Assembly: GCA_041750975.1 (NCBI GenBank)
Contig: JBGSYN010000234.1
Span: forward strand, 1-60,166
From: JBGSYN01 sp041750975
GTDB lineage: Bacteria; Pseudomonadota; Alphaproteobacteria; Geminicoccales; Geminicoccaceae
Length of the DNA: 60,166 bases
Direction: 5' to 3'
The notes beneath the pieces are model-generated. The model made no database searches. It was not told where the DNA came from and was given only the letters and a program-made list of their open reading frames with translations. Position numbers and translations under genes: made by a program. This document shows, in pieces, positions 55,285 to 60,166 of the stretch; position 1 is the first letter of the stretch; every line of letters starts with the position of its first letter.

Positions 55285-56664
55285 ATGCCGTCTAGTCGTT
55301 TCTGTTGTTCGATAGCGGTTGCCATTGCCATTGTTCTGATCGCGAACACCGAGACACGAGGCCAAGTCGAGCCGTTGCTTCCATCCGCCGAACAACGGCC
55401 GGCGGAATCGGGTCGCGATGACAATCAATTTATCACTGTCGAGGGCGATGGTCCGAGCGACACCCGAATCGCCGAACGTCTACGCGCGATCTTCGAGGCA
55501 ATCGACACGTTGTCCAAGGTTCAAGTCGGAGTGGTTTCTGGAGTTGTGACCTTACGTGGCACGACCCCGGGTGCTGTCGAGGCGACGGAAGCACTTGAAA
55601 TCGCGCAAAGGGTTGACGGTGTGGTAGCTGTCGTCGATCGGATCGAGGCCGCGGATTCAGTGGCGGAGAGCCTCGAGCCGGGCGTGGACCGCATCGCACG
55701 GCGGCTTCGTGACGGCCTGAGGATCTTGCCTCTGGTCGGCATCGGTGTGGCGATCTTTGCGCTCTTTGCTGGGCTGGGCGTGGCTCTCTCACACTGGCGG
55801 GCACCGTTTTCCCGGCTGGCGCCCAACGCCTTCATCGCCGGGCTCGCGGCCCATGCGGTTCGAGCACTCTTTATCATTATCGGCATCGTTGCGGCTTTGG
55901 AATTTATCGGTGCCACGGCACTCCTTGGCGCCATTCTGGGCGCCGCCGGCATTCTCGGCCTCGCCATTGGCTTTGCCGTGCGTGATACCATCGAAAACTA
56001 TGTCTCAAGCGTGTTGCTCAGTCTGCGCCAGCCATTTTCGCCAAACGATTTTGTGACAATTCAGGATCACCAGGGCTTCGTCCTTCGTTTGACTTCGCGC
56101 GCAACAGTCCTGTTAACGCTCGATGGCAACCACGTCCGCATTCCGAATTCGACGGTATTCAAAAGCACAATCGTCAACTTTACCCGCAAGCCCGAGCGCC
56201 GTTTCGATTTCGTCCTTGGTGTCAATGCGGACGCCAACCTGAAAGCAGCGATCCAACTCAGTGTGACAACGCTTCATGGCTTGGAGTTCGTGCTGGCGGA
56301 GCCAAAGCCAACGGCCTGGATCGAAACCGTCGGCGATTCAAGCGTCATCATCCGCTTCGGAGCCTGGATCGATCAGCGTGCCACAGATTTTTTTCAAGCC
56401 CGGAGTGAAGCCATTCGCCTGGTCAAGCGCGCGCTGGAGGCCGCCGATTTCGAGTTGCCGGAGCCCATCTACCGCCTTCGTTTCGAACAGAACCTGATGT
56501 CACTAGATCCCCAAGCCCACGCGTCGACTCCTGGCGGATACGAAGGCTCCAACGAATCTCCCGAGGTCGGGAACACGTCGAATTTGGCGGAAATGAAGAC
56601 CAAGGTAACTGAGGAACGTCGGCGACAAGACGACCTGCTCGATACCGAAGCACCGAAAGAGTGA
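55285..56664 (+). CDS. MscS-type mechanosensitive channel with N-terminal BON domain
   Basis: A 459-residue membrane protein. A signal-like N-terminus is followed by a BON domain (about 55-125: IAERLRAIFEAIDTLSKVQVGVVSGVVTLRGTT, with the VVAVVDRI end). Membrane helices at about 150-170, 185-205 and 205-230 follow; the last reads LGAILGAAGILGLAIGFAVRDTIEN, the MscS pore helix. The cytoplasmic vestibule has SPNDFVTIQ and RIPNSTVFKSTIVN. The C-terminal about 50 residues are charged and low in complexity. BON domains bind lipid or peptidoglycan, so the channel may be tied to the envelope. Confidence 0.9.
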   Translation: MPSSRFCCSIAVAIAIVLIANTETRGQVEPLLPSAEQRPAESGRDDNQFITVEGDGPSDTRIAERLRAIFEAIDTLSKVQVGVVSGVVTLRGTTPGAVEATEALEIAQRVDGVVAVVDRIEAADSVAESLEPGVDRIARRLRDGLRILPLVGIGVAIFALFAGLGVALSHWRAPFSRLAPNAFIAGLAAHAVRALFIIIGIVAALEFIGATALLGAILGAAGILGLAIGFAVRDTIENYVSSVLLSLRQPFSPNDFVTIQDHQGFVLRLTSRATVLLTLDGNHVRIPNSTVFKSTIVNFTRKPERRFDFVLGVNADANLKAAIQLSVTTLHGLEFVLAEPKPTAWIETVGDSSVIIRFGAWIDQRATDFFQARSEAIRLVKRALEAADFELPEPIYRLRFEQNLMSLDPQAHASTPGGYEGSNESPEVGNTSNLAEMKTKVTEERRRQDDLLDTEAPKE

Positions 56665-56677
56665 CAACGAAGGCATT

Positions 56678-57817
56678 CTAATCCCGGTGTTCGGCACGCC
56701 TTCGCTGTCGTTCGGCATGGCCCCGAATGTCTCTCAATCCCTCGATATCGATTTTGGCGGTCTTACCGCTAGGTCGCTCGACGGTCTTTACCATTTGGCC
56801 ATCAAGGTCGCTGATCTCGCGAGCAAGGATGAATCGTTCCTGATGCATCACTCGGATCCCAAGCGTGGTGGTCTCATCGAAAACCTGGTTTGCGATCTCG
56901 TCGATCCGATCGGGTTCGGCCAGAATGCGGAGGCTCACAATCATCCGGCCTTTCTTGCCGAATGCAGGCGTTTGCAAAACGTCCCGGACGCCAGTCACTT
57001 CGCGCAGATGATCGATCGCCAAGGCCAGATCTTCACTGGTTTGGTCATCGATCTCGCATTCCAGCACGTCGATACGATCTCGCAAAATAGTGCCCGGTTC
57101 GCTGGTCTCGAATGCGGTGACCCGCAACATATTCGGCATGTCCGCGAAGCGTTTGGTGCCAAAGCCGTGTCCGGTCCGCAGCAATTTTCCGCGCGGCCCG
57201 ACAGCGCCCTGCTGGGGTGCGAGATATTTGATGATGGCCGCCCCTGTCGGTGTGATGCGTTCGCCTGGCCTGCCATCATCATGGAACGAGAAGCCTTGCA
57301 GGAGTTGCAAGGTCGCGGGCGCTGGCACGGCAAGCACACCATGTCGGGTTCGTACCGTGCCCGAGCCCAAAGGCAGCGAGGCCAGATGCCAGCGGGCAGG
57401 GCCGACCGATTCGATCAGTTGCGCCGCCGCAACGATGTCCGCAATCGAATCCCAGGCCCCCACTTCATGGAACGTCACCGCCTCGGCGGTCGTCCGATGG
57501 ATTGCAGCTTCGGCCTCGGCCAAATGGGCGAAAATCGTAATCGCCGCAGCCTTGACCTCGGGCTTGAGTGCCGAGCCTTCGAGATCGGCGCGGATCGAGT
57601 GCCATGAACGGTGGGAGTGGACCTCGCCGGAGCTCTCGACGGTGAATTGCCGCCCGCCGATATGATGATCCTCGGTTTCAACGATGCGGGTCTCAATGCC
57701 GCTCGGCAGGCCGGCAACGCGGATGGCGGCAAGGGTCTTTTGGGCATGTTCGGGCCAGACATCGAGCATCGCTGCGACGAACATGTCGCCAGCTATACCG
57801 CCCAAGGGCTCAAGCAT
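56678..57817 (-). CDS. larC: Nickel-pincer cofactor biosynthesis protein LarC
   Basis: LarC inserts nickel into pyridinium bisthiocarboxylate to form the cofactor of lactate racemase and related enzymes. The 379-residue frame has PLGGIAGDMFVAAMLDV, a His-rich segment (HSHRSWHSIRADL), FHEVGAWDSIADIVAAA, GTVRTRHGVLAVPAPAT and GFGTKRFADMPNMLR, all LarC hallmarks. The start is unclear: ATG 57817 lies slightly inside the conserved N-terminus and has no good ribosome site. An ATT at 57832 has AGGAG eight bases upstream and would give the usual length. larB, larE and any racemase are not in the window. Confidence 0.85.
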   Translation of the reverse strand: MLEPLGGIAGDMFVAAMLDVWPEHAQKTLAAIRVAGLPSGIETRIVETEDHHIGGRQFTVESSGEVHSHRSWHSIRADLEGSALKPEVKAAAITIFAHLAEAEAAIHRTTAEAVTFHEVGAWDSIADIVAAAQLIESVGPARWHLASLPLGSGTVRTRHGVLAVPAPATLQLLQGFSFHDDGRPGERITPTGAAIIKYLAPQQGAVGPRGKLLRTGHGFGTKRFADMPNMLRVTAFETSEPGTILRDRIDVLECEIDDQTSEDLALAIDHLREVTGVRDVLQTPAFGKKGRMIVSLRILAEPDRIDEIANQVFDETTTLGIRVMHQERFILAREISDLDGQMVKTVERPSGKTAKIDIEGLRDIRGHAERQRRRAEHRD

Positions 57818-58008
57818 AATGTCGAAAGAAATGGCGATAGCTCCTGCTAGTGGAATCCTGAGACGCTGCCGGGTAGAGCCTGGCCCCGCAACGAAGCACC
57901 AAGCGGATGAACTGACGAGACCATAACACGACAAGGTCTCTCCTGGCGGGAACATTGGTGGTTGCCTGCCGTTCTACGGTTGAAACTAGACTGTCAAGGG
58001 AGAATCTT

Positions 58009-58473
58009 ATGCGAAATACTATACTTTCCGCGGCGTCGATCTTGGTGTTGAGCGCAGCTAGCGCCTTCGCCATGGTTGAAAAGGGTCCGATCAGTGACAT
58101 CGAATTGTCTGATGGAACATTCTCGATCGCCGGGCACAAATATCAACTTGAAGAGCGGCTCGGTGTCGATCCACTGCGAGACGTCAGCGAGGGTGACGAG
58201 GTCCGTGTCGTTTGGGACCGAGAGGAAGGGTCTCGCGAGGTTTGGGTCTTCGAGCCCACGGACGACGAAGCGAACTCCTCGGAATTGGCTGAGAGCGAGG
58301 GATCGTTTGAATCCAGTGACGGCGAGGCCGTTCGTATCGACGGTACCGATTATGTCGTCGTCGAGGATACAGGTGGAACCGATATCAATGAACTCGAGGA
58401 AGGCGATACGGTGCTGGTTGTGTATCGTGTTGTCGACGGGGACAATGTCACGCGCTACATTCACAAGCGTTAG
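58009..58473 (+). CDS. Small periplasmic protein with two DUF1344-like repeats
   Basis: A 154-residue exported protein (signal MRNTILSAASILVLSAASAFA; AAGGGAG ribosome site). Two similar segments follow: GPISDIELSDGTFSIAGHKY to EVRVVWDREEG, and DGEAVRIDGTDYVVVEDTG to TVLVVYRVVDG. Each has a Dxx...Y.....L..GD.V.VVY pattern like DUF1344. A highly acidic, Ser/Glu-rich linker joins them. Function is unknown. Confidence 0.7.
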   Translation: MRNTILSAASILVLSAASAFAMVEKGPISDIELSDGTFSIAGHKYQLEERLGVDPLRDVSEGDEVRVVWDREEGSREVWVFEPTDDEANSSELAESEGSFESSDGEAVRIDGTDYVVVEDTGGTDINELEEGDTVLVVYRVVDGDNVTRYIHKR

Positions 58474-58494
58474 CGTACTACGCATCTCTATAGA

Positions 58495-58527
58495 GCGTGG
58501 CTGGTCCCATCAGGGCGCTAGCCACGC
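58495..58527. repeat. Inverted repeat downstream of the DUF1344-like gene
   Basis: Eight-base arms GCGTGGCT (58495-58502) and AGCCACGC (58520-58527) with a 17-base loop, 20 bp after the stop. No T-run follows, so a rho-independent terminator is only a weak possibility. Confidence 0.35.
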
Positions 58528-58777
58528 CTGCGGCCGGTCGGTGTATGCGACATCAATATATAGATCTATGGCCGTTTGTTAGGCGTTCTCGTCGGGCCGC
58601 ATCGCCAGTTCATCGCCTATCATCTCATATATGGAGCAGACCGGGACGCTGGCTGCGACACCTGTTCGTTCTAGGCCGACAATTTCAATTCTGTGCTGCC
58701 CCCTTACTGCCCACAACGTGAAGCTCGTCTGCGTGTCGAACGCGTGACGGTGAGCCTCTCGATTCCATGGTATATCG

Positions 58778-58796
58778 ACTCACCGAGTGGGTGAGT
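58778..58796. promoter_or_regulatory. Operator-like palindrome upstream of the NmrA-like gene
   Basis: ACTCACC-GAGTG-GGTGAGT is a perfect 7-bp inverted repeat with a 5-base centre, immediately after TATATCG and 70 bp upstream of the gene start. This is typical in size of TetR-type operators. No regulator gene is adjacent in the window. The rest of the 392-bp gap upstream shows no gene. Confidence 0.5.
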
Positions 58797-58865
58797 TAAC
58801 CAGCTTGATCGGGATCGGCGTCAACTCGGTATGCTGGTTCGACGCCGAGATGAGGGGGCAGAGAG

Positions 58866-59795
58866 ATGCGGATTGCGGTGACCGGTGCGTTCGGCGGACT
58901 TGGATCCGCAATCATTGGGGCGGCCGTGGCCTTGATCGGCCGCGACCGGGTTGTCGGGATCTGCCGCCAACCCGAGAAGGCCGGATCCTTGGGTGTGGAA
59001 ATCCGCCCCGGCGACTATGGTGATGGTGTGGGCTATCGGCAGGCACTCGAGGGGATCGACAGCGTGTTGCTGGTCTCTGGGATGGATGCACCTGACCGGC
59101 GCATCGATCTGCATCGAAATGTCATCAACGCCGCGGTAGCGGCCAGAATCGGCAGGATCGTCTATACCAGTATCCAGGGGGCGGAAGACGGAACGTCGTT
59201 TTCAACGATCGTTCAGAGCAATCGGCAGACAGAACGCGATATTCACGTCAGTGGACTCGAATGGGTCATCGGCAGGAACGGCCTCTATATCGAGCCGGAT
59301 GTGGACTATATCGAGACCTATCGGCGCCACGGCAGGATCGCCAATTGTGCAGGCGACGGAGCCTGTGGCTACACGACACGAGCCGAACTCGGCTATGCCT
59401 ATGCCAGATTACTGACCGAGCCGAAGCATCACGGGCAGACTTACAATCTGCATGGTCAGGCGATTACGCAGACGGAGTTGGTTGCCTACCTTAACGAGGC
59501 ATTCGATGCCGGCCTGGTCTACGAGCCCATGACGACCGAAGCCTACCGCCTCGAGCGGGTTGCCGAACTCGGCCCGTTCATGGGCACGATCATTGCCGGC
59601 ATCTATGAGGGCATCCACCAGGGTGCCTTCGATAATCCGAGCCACTTCGGACGGGTCGCAGGCCGGCCGCATCAGTCATGGCCGGATTTTTTCGACGCGG
59701 TCCGGGCACAACATGGGGCCGGCCGATCCCGATCCGACGGCGCTCCAGCGGGAGAATTCAAAGAATTGGGGGATGGTGCCCAGGGGCGGACTTGA
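58866..59795 (+). CDS. NmrA-like / atypical SDR NAD(P)-binding oxidoreductase
   Basis: A 309-residue Rossmann protein. The nucleotide motif is MRIAVTGAFGGLGSAIIGAA, followed by GICRQPEKAGSLGVEIRPGDY and IVYTSIQGAEDG, which resemble QorB-type quinone reductases and NmrA proteins. The active-site Tyr-x-x-x-Lys of classical SDRs is absent, as usual in this group. GPFMGTIIAGIYEGIHQGAF is the C-terminal family block. The last 7 codons (59774-59795) lie in the opposite strand of the tRNA-Phe gene and are probably not conserved. Confidence 0.85.
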   Translation: MRIAVTGAFGGLGSAIIGAAVALIGRDRVVGICRQPEKAGSLGVEIRPGDYGDGVGYRQALEGIDSVLLVSGMDAPDRRIDLHRNVINAAVAARIGRIVYTSIQGAEDGTSFSTIVQSNRQTERDIHVSGLEWVIGRNGLYIEPDVDYIETYRRHGRIANCAGDGACGYTTRAELGYAYARLLTEPKHHGQTYNLHGQAITQTELVAYLNEAFDAGLVYEPMTTEAYRLERVAELGPFMGTIIAGIYEGIHQGAFDNPSHFGRVAGRPHQSWPDFFDAVRAQHGAGRSRSDGAPAGEFKELGDGAQGRT

Positions 59796-59849
59796 ACCAC
59801 CGACACGCGAATTTTCAGTCCGCTGCTCTACCAACTGAGCTACCTGGGC
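59774..59849 (-). tRNA. tRNA-Phe (GAA), CCA encoded
   Basis: On the minus strand the gene folds as a cloverleaf: acceptor GCCCAGG/CCTGGGC, D-arm with AGCTCAGTTGGTAGAGC, anticodon loop CTGAAAA with anticodon GAA, and T-arm GGTTCAAGTCC. The 3' CCA is encoded at 59774-59776. It overlaps the end of the NmrA-like gene on the other strand. Confidence 0.95.
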
Positions 59850-60166
59850 AGGAGATCGGTCTTTTAGGCATAGCCGCAGCGCCTGTCCAGCGACCTTGTA
59901 TGCCTGATTTAAGGCTACGTGACGCAGCGGATGCCGTCTGACAAGGTCATCCGATCAAAGGTGTTAGAATCCTCCAACTCTTGATCGCTGATCATCACGC
60001 CGGTGGGGGATTGCGGCGCTCTCGACAATCGGACGATAGAAATCCGAACCAGCCTCCGGCGAGCACAGCCATATCGGGCGACGACGCTTGAGCAGCCGGA
60101 AATCGGGCCACCGCGGATAATGGAAGCGCGTATTGGACCAGACCGGTCGAGCCCGCCAGGGTCGGG
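59850..60166. other. Right-end region, only weak coding signal
   Basis: The sequence upstream of the tRNA should hold its promoter; no clean match is visible. A minus-strand frame (59964-60164, open at the window edge) reads RPIWLCSPEAGSDFYRPIV and may be the C-terminus of a protein entering from the right. I do not recognise it. Confidence 0.25.

Overview
The window is about 60 kb of GC-rich DNA and looks like the chromosome of an alphaproteobacterium, possibly Rhodospirillales or Geminicoccales (inference). The lineage clues are a GapR/DUF2312 gene, CarD next to ferredoxin FdxA, a DUF3035 lipoprotein behind lspA, a MutL with an endonuclease motif, and hrcA-grpE. Nearly all genes are intact and densely packed. 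One truncated insertion element lies at the left edge and one tRNA gene at the right end. No rRNA operon, CRISPR array, prophage or plasmid functions are visible.

Layout: 0-1.3 kb holds the 3' part of an IS630-family element that has split an SRAP (YedK/HMCES) gene. 1.3-3.5 kb (-) is a coupled pterin operon: folK, a divergent dihydropteroate-synthase-like gene and a pteridine-reductase-like SDR. 3.6-6.7 kb (+) has a DsbD/ScsB-like thiol reductase and a DUF3500 protein. 6.7-10.2 kb (-) is a cfa, alpha/beta hydrolase and class II photolyase group. 10.8-13.5 kb (-) is a two-gene Alg8-Alg44 polysaccharide synthase divergent from an orphan OmpR-type regulator. xthA and a broken HdeD-like gene follow. 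16.0-23.3 kb (-) is a complete branched-chain-amino-acid-type ABC transporter behind two PLP enzymes (threonine aldolase type, cystathionine synthase/lyase type). A patatin and a three-haem cytochrome c come next.

26.7-34.5 kb (+) is mostly housekeeping: hrcA-grpE, argG, gapR, a GNAT gene, a 5'-nucleotidase-like protein, a VanZ-like protein and gshB; a HIT gene lies on the opposite strand. 34.5-45.8 kb (-) carries carD, fdxA and a long operon-like run ribF-ileS-lspA-DUF3035-M16-M16-mutL, preceded by a MaoC hydratase. 45.9-55.2 kb (+) is a nitroreductase followed by a sugar-type catabolic and transport cluster: three different Gfo/Idh/MocA dehydrogenases, a binding protein, two permeases, a 2-hydroxyacid dehydrogenase and an ATPase. 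The right end holds a BON-MscS channel, larC, a small periplasmic protein, an NmrA-like oxidoreductase and tRNA-Phe.

The most promising places for new biology are the minimal Alg8/Alg44 synthase with a divergent regulator but no export genes, the carbohydrate cluster with three non-identical Gfo/Idh/MocA enzymes, the divergent DHPS-like pterin operon, and the three-haem cytochrome with a long extra C-terminal region. All functions were read from sequence motifs without database searches.
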